Below the pieces are notes generated by a model. That model searched no databases, had not been told where the DNA came from, and saw only the letters and a program-made list of their open reading frames with translations. Shown here one piece after another: positions 41,328 to 49,182 of a DNA stretch of 64,000 bases. Both the position numbers and the translations under genes were made by a program. This DNA is from Micromonospora humi (GTDB taxonomy: Bacteria; Actinomycetota; Actinomycetes; Mycobacteriales; Micromonosporaceae): positions 62,001-126,000 of the forward strand of contig NZ_FMDM01000013.1 of NCBI RefSeq assembly GCF_900090105.1, in the 5' to 3' direction. Every line of letters starts with the position of its first letter. The first letter of the stretch is position 1.

Positions 41328-41384
41328 TGAAGGAGGGGCCCCCTGTTAACGCTCCCGGTAGAGGCGGGGCCCCCTGTTAACACC
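41328..41384. repeat. GGGGCCCC/TTAAC composite repeat, copy E
   Basis: TGAAGGAGGGGCCCC-CTGTTAACG, CTCCCGGTAGAGG, CGGGGCCCCCTGTTAACACC. Between the nucleotidyltransferase promoter and the next gene's 3' end. Confidence 0.85.
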
Positions 41385-41423
41385 CGGCGACGGGTACGGG
41401 CGGCCGGCGACAGGGTGCCCGGG

Positions 41424-42635
41424 TCAGGCGGGGAAGGAGCGGGTGGTGAAGGCGGTGACGCCGGGCGTGGTGGCGTCGGCGGGGAGGCGGCGCAGGGCGG
41501 CCCGGTCGCCGTAGAGCGTCCAGCGGAGGAAGTCGGTGGTGGTGGCGAGCACCTCCGGGAAACCCGGCCGACCGGGCCCCAGGTACTCGCCGTGGCCCTG
41601 GCCGCGCAGGCTGAGGAACGCGGCCGGCCCGAGACAGCGGGCGTACGCGGCCCGGCCGATCGACTGCGGGACGATCCGGTCGGCGGTGCCGTGTACGAAC
41701 AGCACCGGTGCGAGCGGCCGGACCGGGCCGACGACCGGTCGGCCACCGGCGATCACGATGGCTGCCCGCAGCGGGACCGGTGGTGCGGATCCGAACATGC
41801 CGAGGGTGGTGTGGCCACCCGCCGAGTGCCCGGCGGCGGCGAGCCGGTCCATGGCCAGGTGTGCGCCGAGCGGGTCACCGGGGCGGGTGCTCAGCCGGAC
41901 GAGGTGGCGGACCAGCCGCCAGGCGTCGGCCGGTTGGTTGCGGACGTCATCGCGGCTGAAGGTCCGGGCCCGCCGGTTGGTACGCGGATAGGCGGGCGCG
42001 ACCACCACCAGGCCGGCGGCCGCCCAGCGGCTGGTCAGCGGCGCGTGCAGCGCGGGGAGGCTGCGCAGCCCGTGGCTGTAGACGACCACCGGGAACCGTC
42101 CGGCGGCCACCGGCGCCCCGGCCCACACCCTCGGCCCGGTCTTCGTGCCGGGGCTCGGCGCGACGGCCGGTCGACCCGACCCGGACCGGCCGGGTGCGGG
42201 CGCCGCGTGGGAGGCCACGTCGGCGGCCGGATCGGAGGAGGGCGGCGCGGGCACGGTGCCGGAGGAAGGGCTGTCGGCGGCCGGATCGGCGGAGGACGGC
42301 GCGGGCACCGTGGCGGAGGAAGGGCTGTCGGCGGCCGGATCGGCGGAGGGCGGCGCGGGCACCGTGGCGGAGGAGGGGCTGTCGGCGGCCGGACCGGGCG
42401 CGGTGCGGGACGTGGTCCGGCCGGGGGAGGCCGGCGGGTCCACCGGGTACCAGACGGTGACCGGCAGGGGTCGGGGGCCGTCGGGGTCGACGGTGAACTG
42501 GCGCATGCCCACCGCGTACGGGTGCTCGGGCGCGGGCCGGACGGTGGCCGGGACCGGGTCGGAGGTCGCGACGGCCGGCCCGCAGCCGGCCAGCAGCGCT
42601 GTCGTCAGCGCGGCCACCAGCCGCTGCCCCCTCAC
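41424..42635 (-). CDS. Secreted alpha/beta-hydrolase lipoprotein with an 18-residue repeat linker
   Basis: Paralogue of the hydrolase at 39711: both share lipobox, the VGMRQF/VGVRQL start of the mature domain, PLPVTVWYP and the FLRWTLYGDRAALRRLPADAT ending. Signal peptide MRGQRLVAALTTALLAGCG; nucleophile elbow AAGHSAGGH; Asp in HGTADRIVP; His in GQGHGEYL. It differs by an insert of three to four AADSPSSATVPAPPSADP repeats (residues about 75-140) between the first strand and the core. GTG 42635 follows TACCGT by 6 nt; longer open frames upstream are not used. 403 residues. Confidence 0.85.
   Translation of the reverse strand: MRGQRLVAALTTALLAGCGPAVATSDPVPATVRPAPEHPYAVGMRQFTVDPDGPRPLPVTVWYPVDPPASPGRTTSRTAPGPAADSPSSATVPAPPSADPAADSPSSATVPAPSSADPAADSPSSGTVPAPPSSDPAADVASHAAPAPGRSGSGRPAVAPSPGTKTGPRVWAGAPVAAGRFPVVVYSHGLRSLPALHAPLTSRWAAAGLVVVAPAYPRTNRRARTFSRDDVRNQPADAWRLVRHLVRLSTRPGDPLGAHLAMDRLAAAGHSAGGHTTLGMFGSAPPVPLRAAIVIAGGRPVVGPVRPLAPVLFVHGTADRIVPQSIGRAAYARCLGPAAFLSLRGQGHGEYLGPGRPGFPEVLATTTDFLRWTLYGDRAALRRLPADATTPGVTAFTTRSFPA
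42219..42400. repeat. 54-bp in-frame tandem repeat, about 3.3 copies
   Basis: A unit containing GGCACCGTGGCGGAGGAAGG and GCTGTCGGCGGCCGGATCGG recurs with a 54-bp period and encodes the Ala/Pro/Ser linker of the hydrolase lipoprotein. Few base changes separate the copies, which indicates recent expansion. Confidence 0.85.
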
Positions 42636-42641
42636 CCCTGC

Positions 42642-42647
42642 ACGGTA
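42642..42647 (-). promoter_or_regulatory. -10 box TACCGT, leaderless promoter of the 41424 gene
   Basis: Minus-strand TACCGT ends 6 nt before the GTG at 42635, which supports the short start. Confidence 0.5.
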
Positions 42648-42782
42648 AGCGGCCGAGCGGTCGACGCGCGCCCGCCGTCCGGCCGGGCCGGGCCTCCACC
42701 GGCCGGACCGGTTTCGCCGGAAGCGGGACGCCGTGGGCGCGGGCGCCGGCCCGGCGGGGCACTCGGGTCCGGCGGGTTTCGC

Positions 42783-42788
42783 TAGGGT
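42783..42788 (+). promoter_or_regulatory. -10 box TAGGGT, leaderless promoter of the 42796 gene
   Basis: TAGGGT ends 7 nt before the ATG at 42796. Confidence 0.5.
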
Positions 42789-42795
42789 CACGCGC

Positions 42796-42972
42796 ATGAC
42801 TGAGAACTACACCGACCCGAGCGGCAACACGGCGCAGTTCCGTGCCTTCGTCGACGCGCCCGACTCGGCCGCGGCACCGTCGCCCGCCCCGTCCCGGCTG
42901 CCGCTGATCGCCGGGCTCGGCGTGGCCGTCGTGGTCGTCGTCGCCCTGGTCGCCTGGCTCGCGCTGCGCTGA
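42796..42972 (+). CDS. 58-residue tail-anchored membrane protein
   Basis: Small protein with a hydrophilic N-terminus (MTENYTDPSGNTAQFRAF), a Pro/Ala linker and a single C-terminal transmembrane helix (LPLIAGLGVAVVVVVALVAWLAL). Reading frame, ATG and -10 spacing support a real gene. Function unknown. It is divergent from the hydrolase lipoprotein and convergent with ackA. The stop codon lies in the first unit of a 15-bp tandem repeat. Confidence 0.7.
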   Translation: MTENYTDPSGNTAQFRAFVDAPDSAAAPSPAPSRLPLIAGLGVAVVVVVALVAWLALR

Positions 42973-43008
42973 GCCGGGCCGCGCTGAGCCGGGCCGCGCT
43001 GAGCCGGA
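42968..43008. repeat. 15-bp tandem repeat (GCTGAGCCGGGCCGC), 2.7 copies
   Basis: Copies at 42968 and 42983 are identical and a third partial copy begins at 42998. Each contains a TGA; the first supplies the stop codon of the 58-residue gene. Confidence 0.75.
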
Positions 43009-43045
43009 GGGCGCCGCGCCGCGCCGCACCGGGCCGGGCGGGTGG

Positions 43046-44155
43046 TCAGGCGAGCACCTCGCGGGTCTCGCGGGCGATCTCCCGCTCCTCGTCGGTGCCG
43101 ACCACGAGCACGGTGACCTCCGCGCCGGCCGGCGAGACGGCCCGGTCGCCCGTACCGTCGTTGCGGGCCGGGTCGACGGCGATGCCGAGCCGGTCCAGGC
43201 CGGCCAGCGACGCGGCCCGGACGGCCGCGGCGTGCTCGCCGACCCCGGCGGTGAAGGCGATCGCGTCGACCCGCCCGAGCAGCGCGTAGTACGCGCCCAC
43301 GTAACCGGTGATCCGGCGGCAGTAGACGTCGAACGCCAGCGCGGCGGCCGGGTCGCCGGCGTCGCGGCGGGCCAGCACCTCCCGCATGTCGTTGGCCCCG
43401 GTGAGCCCGAGCAGACCGCTGCGGTGGTTGAGCAGGTCGTCGATCTCGTCCACGCCCATGCCGCCCTCGCGGCGCAGGTGGAAGATGACGGTCGGGTCGA
43501 GGTCGCCGCTGCGGGTGCCCATCACCAGGCCCTCCAGCGGTGACATGCCCATCGAGGTGGCGATGCTGCGGCCACCCCGGACCGCGCACGCGCTCGCCCC
43601 GTTGCCCAGGTGCAGCGTGATGGTGTTCAGCTCGGCGTACGGCCGGTCCAGCAGTTCGGCGGTCCGCCGCGACACGTACGCGTGCGAGGTGCCGTGGAAG
43701 CCGTACCGTCGCACGTCGTACCGTTCGGCGGTGGCCCGGTCGATGGCGTAGGTGGCGGCGGCCTCCGGCAGCGTGTGGTGGAACGCGGTGTCGAAGACCG
43801 CGACCTGCGGGGTGTCCGGCAGCGCTTCTCGGGCCACCCGGATGCCGGCCAGGTTGGCCGGGTTGTGCAGCGGGGCGAGCGGGACGAGTTCCTCGATCGC
43901 GGCGACGACCGCGTCGTCGATCAGCACCGGGGCGCTGAACCGTCGCCCGCCGTGCACCACCCGGTGCCCGACGCCGGCCAGGCCGGTGAGGTCGAGCCGG
44001 TCGATGATCTCCCGCACGGCGCTCTCGTGGTCGGCCGGCCCGCCGCCCGGCTCGCCGACCCGCTCCACGATGCCCTGGTCGAGGACGTCGTCGCCGTCGT
44101 ACAGCCGGTACTTGACCGACGAGGATCCGGTGTTGAGGACCAGGATGCGGCTCAT
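43046..44155 (-). CDS. ackA: Acetate kinase
   Basis: Interconverts acetyl phosphate plus ADP and acetate plus ATP. The 369-residue protein has the N-terminal VLNTGSSSVKYRL, the catalytic GHRVVHGG, FDTAFHHTLP, RRYGFHGTSHAYV (His of the active site) and HLGNGASACAV. ATG overlaps the pta stop by 4 nt, so pta-ackA form one translationally coupled operon. Confidence 0.97.
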   Translation of the reverse strand: MSRILVLNTGSSSVKYRLYDGDDVLDQGIVERVGEPGGGPADHESAVREIIDRLDLTGLAGVGHRVVHGGRRFSAPVLIDDAVVAAIEELVPLAPLHNPANLAGIRVAREALPDTPQVAVFDTAFHHTLPEAAATYAIDRATAERYDVRRYGFHGTSHAYVSRRTAELLDRPYAELNTITLHLGNGASACAVRGGRSIATSMGMSPLEGLVMGTRSGDLDPTVIFHLRREGGMGVDEIDDLLNHRSGLLGLTGANDMREVLARRDAGDPAAALAFDVYCRRITGYVGAYYALLGRVDAIAFTAGVGEHAAAVRAASLAGLDRLGIAVDPARNDGTGDRAVSPAGAEVTVLVVGTDEEREIARETREVLA

Positions 44156-46218
44156 TCCGACGCCTCCGTGGCGGCCTGGATGGCGGTGATCGCCACCGTG
44201 TTGACGATGTCCGGTACGGTCGCGCCCCGGGACAGGTCGTTGACCGGCCGGCGCAGGCCCTGCATGACCGGGCCGACCGCCACCGCGCCGGCCGAGCGCT
44301 GCACCGCCTTGTAGGTGTTGTTGCCGGTGTTCAGGTCCGGGAAGATGAACACGGTGGCCCGTCCCGCCACCGCGCTGTCCGGCAGCTTGGTGGCCGCGAC
44401 CTGCGGGTCGATCGCCGCGTCGTACTGGATCGGGCCCTCGACCAGCAGCTCCGGCCGGCGTTTCCGGACCAGCTCGGTGGCCGCCGCGACCTTCTCCACG
44501 TCCGCGCCGGCGCCGGAGCTGCCGGTGGAGTAGGACAGCATGGCCACCCGGGGTTCGATGCCGAACCGGGCCGCGGTGTCGGCCGACGAGATGGCGATGT
44601 CGGCGAGCTGGGCGGCGTCCGGGTCCGGGTTGACCGCGCAGTCGCCGTAGACCAGCACCCGGTCGGCGAGCAGCATGAAGAAGACGCTGGACGCGACCGA
44701 GACGCCGGGCACGGTGCGGATGATCTCGAAGGCCGGGCGGATGGTGGCGGCCGTGGTGTGGGTGGCCCCGGAGACCATCCCGTCGGCGCGACCGGCCTGC
44801 ACCATCATGGTGCCGAAGTAGTTGGGCTGCGCCACGACGTCGTGCGCCAGTTCCTGGGTCATCCCGCGGTGCGCGCGCAGCTTCGCGTACGCGGCGGCGA
44901 ACTCGTCCCGCCACTCGCTGGTCGCCGGGTCGACCACCTGCGCGTCGCCGACGTCGACGCCCAGCTCCCGGGTCCGTCGGGCGATCTCGTCCGGCCGGCC
45001 GAGCAGGGTCAGGTCGGCGACGCCGCGGCGCAGCAGCACCTCCGCCGCGCGCAGGATCCGCTCCTCGCTGCCCTCGGGCAGCACCAGCCGGCGACGGTGG
45101 GCCCGGGCCCGGTCGATCAGGTCGTTCTCGAACATCAGCGGGGTGACCCGCGCGGAGCGGGTGACCCGCAGCCGGCGGGCCAGGTCGTCGGTGTCCACGC
45201 AGCGCTCGAACGCGCCCAGCGCGGCCTCCACCTTGCGCGGGTTGGCGGTGCTGGGGCGGCCCTCGATCCGGCTGGACGCCTCGACCGTGTCGTAGCTGTC
45301 GCTGGTCACCGAGAGCACGGCCAGCCCGGTGTTCATCCGCTCGACCAGCCGCATCGCCCGCGGGTCGGGTTGTTCGCCGAGCGTGAGCACCAGCCCGGCC
45401 AGCGAGACCTGCCCGGCCACGTGCGCGGCGCCGGCGGCGACCAGCAGGTCGGCCCGGTCGCCGGGGGTGATCACCAGCGCTCCGTCGGTGAGGTGGTCCA
45501 GCAGCGTCGGCACGTGCGCGGCGCCGACCACGTAGTCGAGCACGTCGCGGTCCAGCGCGGCCTGGTCGCCGGCGAGCCGGCTGGCGCCGAGCGCCGCCGC
45601 CACCTCGGCCACCGTCGGCGCCGACACCGTCGGCACCTCCGGGATGGTGTACGCGGGGACCGGTAGCTCGGGCGCCGTGGTCGGCTCGGGCACCCGGTTG
45701 GCGACCACCGCGACCACCGTCGCACCCAGGTCGGCGAGATCGTGGTACGCGCCGCGCATCGTGGCCGCGATCGCCTCGGGTGGCTGCCCGAGCCCGTCCA
45801 CCACGGGCACCACGACGCTGCCGAACTCGGTCGCGAGGCGGGCGTTGAAGGCCAGCTCGCGGGGGCCGGCGCCGTCGCCGTCGGCGAAGTCGCTGCCCAC
45901 CACCACGACGGCGGGGCAGCGCCGCTCCACCTCCCGGTAGCGGGCCACGATCCGCGAGATCAGTTCCTCCCGCCGACCGTTCGCGACCAGGTCGGTGGCC
46001 TCGGCGTACGTCGCGCCGTGCAGCTCGTCGACCGGCAGCTCCACCCGGTAGCGCTCGGTGAGCAGGGCGAGGATCGGGTCGGTGCCGTCGCCGGCCACCA
46101 GCGGCCGGAACGCGGCGATCCGGCCGACCTGCCGGGACAGCAGCTCGGCCAGCCCGAGCGCCAGTGTCGACTTCCCGCCGCCCGATCCCACGCTGGTCAG
46201 GTACACGCTGCGCGCCAC
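44152..46218 (-). CDS. pta: Phosphate acetyltransferase, long form
   Basis: Converts acetyl-CoA and phosphate to acetyl phosphate. The 688-residue long form has an N-terminal P-loop domain of the BioD/cobyrinate type (SVGSGGGKSTLALGLAE, residues 9-25), a DRTGG regulatory domain (about 205-330) and the C-terminal PTA catalytic domain (about 370-688; PEGSEERILRA, GTMMVQAGRADGMVSGATHTTA in parts, YSTGSSGAGADVEKV). GTG 46218 is preceded by TAGCGT at 6 nt. Head of the pta-ackA operon. Confidence 0.97.
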   Translation of the reverse strand: MARSVYLTSVGSGGGKSTLALGLAELLSRQVGRIAAFRPLVAGDGTDPILALLTERYRVELPVDELHGATYAEATDLVANGRREELISRIVARYREVERRCPAVVVVGSDFADGDGAGPRELAFNARLATEFGSVVVPVVDGLGQPPEAIAATMRGAYHDLADLGATVVAVVANRVPEPTTAPELPVPAYTIPEVPTVSAPTVAEVAAALGASRLAGDQAALDRDVLDYVVGAAHVPTLLDHLTDGALVITPGDRADLLVAAGAAHVAGQVSLAGLVLTLGEQPDPRAMRLVERMNTGLAVLSVTSDSYDTVEASSRIEGRPSTANPRKVEAALGAFERCVDTDDLARRLRVTRSARVTPLMFENDLIDRARAHRRRLVLPEGSEERILRAAEVLLRRGVADLTLLGRPDEIARRTRELGVDVGDAQVVDPATSEWRDEFAAAYAKLRAHRGMTQELAHDVVAQPNYFGTMMVQAGRADGMVSGATHTTAATIRPAFEIIRTVPGVSVASSVFFMLLADRVLVYGDCAVNPDPDAAQLADIAISSADTAARFGIEPRVAMLSYSTGSSGAGADVEKVAAATELVRKRRPELLVEGPIQYDAAIDPQVAATKLPDSAVAGRATVFIFPDLNTGNNTYKAVQRSAGAVAVGPVMQGLRRPVNDLSRGATVPDIVNTVAITAIQAATEASE

Positions 46219-46224
46219 GCCCCC

Positions 46225-46230
46225 ACGCTA
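46225..46230 (-). promoter_or_regulatory. -10 box TAGCGT, leaderless promoter of pta-ackA
   Basis: Minus-strand TAGCGT ends 6 nt before the GTG start of pta. Confidence 0.55.
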
Positions 46231-46342
46231 CAAGATCGCGGTAGCCCTCGCCCGGGTCCTTGGGCCCCCTGCGGCGCGGGCCGGAGTCTGTTGTGGCTGG
46301 TCAGGAGCGGGGGCGGGGGAGAAGGTGTGGTTTTTTCGCATC

Positions 46343-46348
46343 TATAGT
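46343..46348 (+). promoter_or_regulatory. -10 box TATAGT, leaderless promoter of the 46356 operon
   Basis: TATAGT, the best -10 in the window, ends 7 nt before the GTG at 46356; a T-run (TTTTTT) lies just upstream. Confidence 0.6.
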
Positions 46349-46355
46349 GATCCGG

Positions 46356-46904
46356 GTGGAAGGCCCGACCGATCTGATCCCCGTCACCCCCGAACCGCCG
46401 CCCGTCTTCGTCGACTCGACCGGCCGGCGGCGTCGACGGCTGCGCCGTCTCGCCTACTGCGCCGGGGCGGCCGGGGTGCTCTACACGGGGCTGGTGGGGA
46501 TCAGCTTCGCCGGCGGGCCGGTGACCCCGGACACCGTCATCCCGTTCGTCGAGGCGACCGCCGAGGACCAGCGGCCGGCGTCGACTCCGCCGACGACCTC
46601 GCCCCCGCCCTCGGCGACGGCCGTGCCGCCCCCGGCCCGTACCGCCCCGGCGCGGCCACCGGTCACCTCGGCCACGCCCGGCGGGACGTCCGGTACCGCC
46701 GGCCCGACCGCCGGTCGGTCCCCGCGACCGACCGGGAGCCCGTCGACCGTGCCCCCCACCACGAGGCCTCCGGCGGCCACCACCGCGCCGCCGACCACGA
46801 CCCCGGCCACCACCGCGCCGCCCACCACGACCCCACCCCCGGTGATCGACCTGCCCGACCTGCCCGACCTGCTCACCGAGGCGGCCGGTACCGCCGGTGC
46901 GTGA
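46356..46904 (+). CDS. Single-pass membrane protein with a Pro/Thr-rich exported tail
   Basis: A 182-residue protein: short basic N-terminus, one transmembrane helix at about residues 28-50 (LAYCAGAAGVLYTGLVGISFA), then a Pro/Thr/Ala-rich tail (TTTPATTAPPTTTPPP) ending PDLPDLLTEAAGTAGA. It overlaps the deacetylase-synthase gene by 8 nt and shares its promoter. It may serve the synthase as an accessory subunit. No known domain was recognised. Confidence 0.72.
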   Translation: MEGPTDLIPVTPEPPPVFVDSTGRRRRRLRRLAYCAGAAGVLYTGLVGISFAGGPVTPDTVIPFVEATAEDQRPASTPPTTSPPPSATAVPPPARTAPARPPVTSATPGGTSGTAGPTAGRSPRPTGSPSTVPPTTRPPAATTAPPTTTPATTAPPTTTPPPVIDLPDLPDLLTEAAGTAGA

Positions 46905-49176
46905 CGACCCCACCACCCGCCTCGACGGCCGCCGCCTCGCCGCCCTCCGCCGTCGCCGCGCCGCGCCGCCACTGGCGGACGCCCCCACCGTCGTGCTCGA
47001 CGCCCGGGGGACGACCGCCGCCCGGCGGGTCCGCAGCCGGCGGATCGCGCCCCGGCCGAGCTGGCTGATCCTCACCATGGTCCTCGTCGTCCTGGGCGGC
47101 CTGCTCTTCGTCGAGGCGTACGCCAACGCCGCGTTCGTGCCCGGGGAACGGACGGCGCCGGGCAGCCAACGGGAGGTGCCCACCTCAATCGTCGAGGGCG
47201 GCCCGATCGTCAACGTCGGCGCGGAGGGCCGGACCCAGTCGCACCGGCTGCCGCCGCGTACCGTCGCGCTCACCTTCGACGACGGCCCGGACGCCCGGTG
47301 GACGCCCGAGGTGCTGCGGGTCCTGGACAAGCACCAGGTGAAGGCGACCTTCTTCGTCATCGGCACGCAGGTCGTGCGCAATCCTGAGCTGGCCCGCCGG
47401 ATGGTGGCCGACGGGCACGAGCTGGGCGTGCACACGTTCACCCATCCCGACCTCGCCGCGCTGCCGGGCTGGCGGCGGGAACTGGAGTACGCGCAGACGC
47501 AGCTCGCCATCGCCAGCGCCACCGGCGTGCGGACGTCGCTGCTGCGCTTCCCCTACTCGTCGAGCGCGGACGCCTACACCGACCGGGACTGGCCGATGCT
47601 GCGCCAGGCCGGCGAGCTGGGCTATCTCACCGTGGTGAACGACGTGGACAGCCGCGACTGGGAGAAGCCCTCCGTCGACGCGATGCTCGCCAACGCCACC
47701 CCGGCAGGGACCGGCGGCACGATCGCGCTGTGGCACGACGCGGGCGGCGACCGGGCCGGCACCGTCGCCGCGCTGGACCGCTACATCCCGATGATGCGGC
47801 AGCGCGGATACACCTTCACCACGGTGAGCGAGGGCTTCGGCCGCACGCTCACCGACGCCGGCGTGACCGGTCCCGGTGCCCAGGTGGCCGCCCCGCGCGC
47901 CGACAGGTGGCGGGGTGACGTGCTGGTCGGCGCGGTGCGCGCGGCCGACGGCATGTTCCGGGTGTTCGGCGTCTTCTTCGTGGTGGTCGGCGTGCTCACC
48001 GTCGGCCGGGCCCTGCTGCTCTTCGTGCTGGCGCTGCGGCACGCGTACCGCCGTCGCCGGCGCGACTGGTCCTGGGGGCCGCCGGTCACCGCGCCGGTCT
48101 CGGTGATCGTGCCCGCCCACAACGAGAAGGAGGGCATTGCGGCGGCCGTCCGGTCGCTGGCGGCCGGCGACCACCCCGGCGGCATCGAGGTGGTGGTCGT
48201 CGATGACGGGTCGACCGACGGCACCGCCGACATCGTGGCGGCGCTCGGGCTGCCCGACGTGCGGGTGGTCCGCAAGCCCAACGGCGGCAAGCCGAGCGCC
48301 TTGAACACCGGCGTGGCGCTGGCCCGCCACGAGCTGATCGTCATGGTCGACGGCGACACGATCTTCGAACCCGACGCGGTCCGACGGCTGGTCCAGCCGT
48401 TCGCGGACCCCCGGGTCGGCGTGGTCGCCGGCAACGTCAAGGTCGGCAACCGCCGGAGCCTGATCGCCAAGTGGCAGCACATCGAGTACGTCATCGGCTT
48501 CAACCTGGACCGCCGCCTCTACGAGACGCTGCACTGCATGCCCACCGTCCCCGGCGCGATCGGCGCCTTCCGGCGGGAGGCACTGGCCCAGGTCGGCGGG
48601 ATGACCGACGAGACGCTCGCCGAGGACACCGACGTCACCATGGCGTTGGGCCGGGCCGGCTGGCACATCGTGTACGAGGAGAGCGCCCGCGCCTGGACCG
48701 AGGCGCCGGCCACGCTCGGCCAGCTGTGGAAGCAGCGGTACCGGTGGAGCTACGGCACCATGCAGGCGATGTGGAAGCACCGGCGCGCGGTGCTCGACCG
48801 TGGCCCGTCGGGCCGGTTCACCCGCCGGTGCCTGTCCTTCCTGACCCTGTTCGGCGTGCTGCTGCCGCTGGCCGCCCCGGTGATCGACCTGCTCGCGCTC
48901 TACGGGCTGATCTTCCTCGACCGGGGCGAGACAGTTTTGGCCTGGCTGGCGATGCTCGCGGTGCAGTTCCTCACCGCGGTGGTGGCCTTCCGGCTCGACC
49001 GGGAGAAGCTCGGCGTGCTGTGGGTGCTGCCGTTGCAGCAGTTCGTCTACCGGCAGTTGATGTACCTGGTGCTGCTCCAGTCGGTGGTCACCGCGTTGAC
49101 CGGCGGCCGGTTGGGCTGGCAGAAGTTGCGGCGTACCGGCGAGCTGGACCTGGCCGCGCGGCGCGGCACCGCTTGA
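46897..49176 (+). CDS. Fused polysaccharide deacetylase (NodB) and GT2 synthase, MatB-like
   Basis: A 759-residue membrane protein joining two enzymes. After TM1 (about residues 54-78) comes an extracytoplasmic NodB deacetylase (TFDDGPD at about 126-132, HTFTHPD zinc His pair, RFPYSSS, DSRDW). After a second helix (about 350-375) comes a processive GT2 domain (PVSVIVPAHNE at about 400, VVDDGSTDGT, VDGDTIF, AEDTDVTM and the QRYRW motif at about 612), then C-terminal helices. The layout suggests synthesis and partial deacetylation of a beta-linked GlcNAc polymer, as proposed for Streptomyces MatB. Confidence 0.87.
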   Translation: MRDDPTTRLDGRRLAALRRRRAAPPLADAPTVVLDARGTTAARRVRSRRIAPRPSWLILTMVLVVLGGLLFVEAYANAAFVPGERTAPGSQREVPTSIVEGGPIVNVGAEGRTQSHRLPPRTVALTFDDGPDARWTPEVLRVLDKHQVKATFFVIGTQVVRNPELARRMVADGHELGVHTFTHPDLAALPGWRRELEYAQTQLAIASATGVRTSLLRFPYSSSADAYTDRDWPMLRQAGELGYLTVVNDVDSRDWEKPSVDAMLANATPAGTGGTIALWHDAGGDRAGTVAALDRYIPMMRQRGYTFTTVSEGFGRTLTDAGVTGPGAQVAAPRADRWRGDVLVGAVRAADGMFRVFGVFFVVVGVLTVGRALLLFVLALRHAYRRRRRDWSWGPPVTAPVSVIVPAHNEKEGIAAAVRSLAAGDHPGGIEVVVVDDGSTDGTADIVAALGLPDVRVVRKPNGGKPSALNTGVALARHELIVMVDGDTIFEPDAVRRLVQPFADPRVGVVAGNVKVGNRRSLIAKWQHIEYVIGFNLDRRLYETLHCMPTVPGAIGAFRREALAQVGGMTDETLAEDTDVTMALGRAGWHIVYEESARAWTEAPATLGQLWKQRYRWSYGTMQAMWKHRRAVLDRGPSGRFTRRCLSFLTLFGVLLPLAAPVIDLLALYGLIFLDRGETVLAWLAMLAVQFLTAVVAFRLDREKLGVLWVLPLQQFVYRQLMYLVLLQSVVTALTGGRLGWQKLRRTGELDLAARRGTA

Positions 49177-49182
49177 CCGCCG

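Noticed and set aside
38621-41384. CRISPR-like array made of the GGGGCCCC repeats
   Set aside because: Copies are separated by whole genes of about 0.5-1 kb, one is inverted, there are no regular spacers and no cas genes.
42733-42795. N-terminal extension of the 58-residue membrane protein
   Set aside because: The extension has no ribosome-binding site and would read through the TAGGGT box; ATG 42796 at 7 nt from that box is better.
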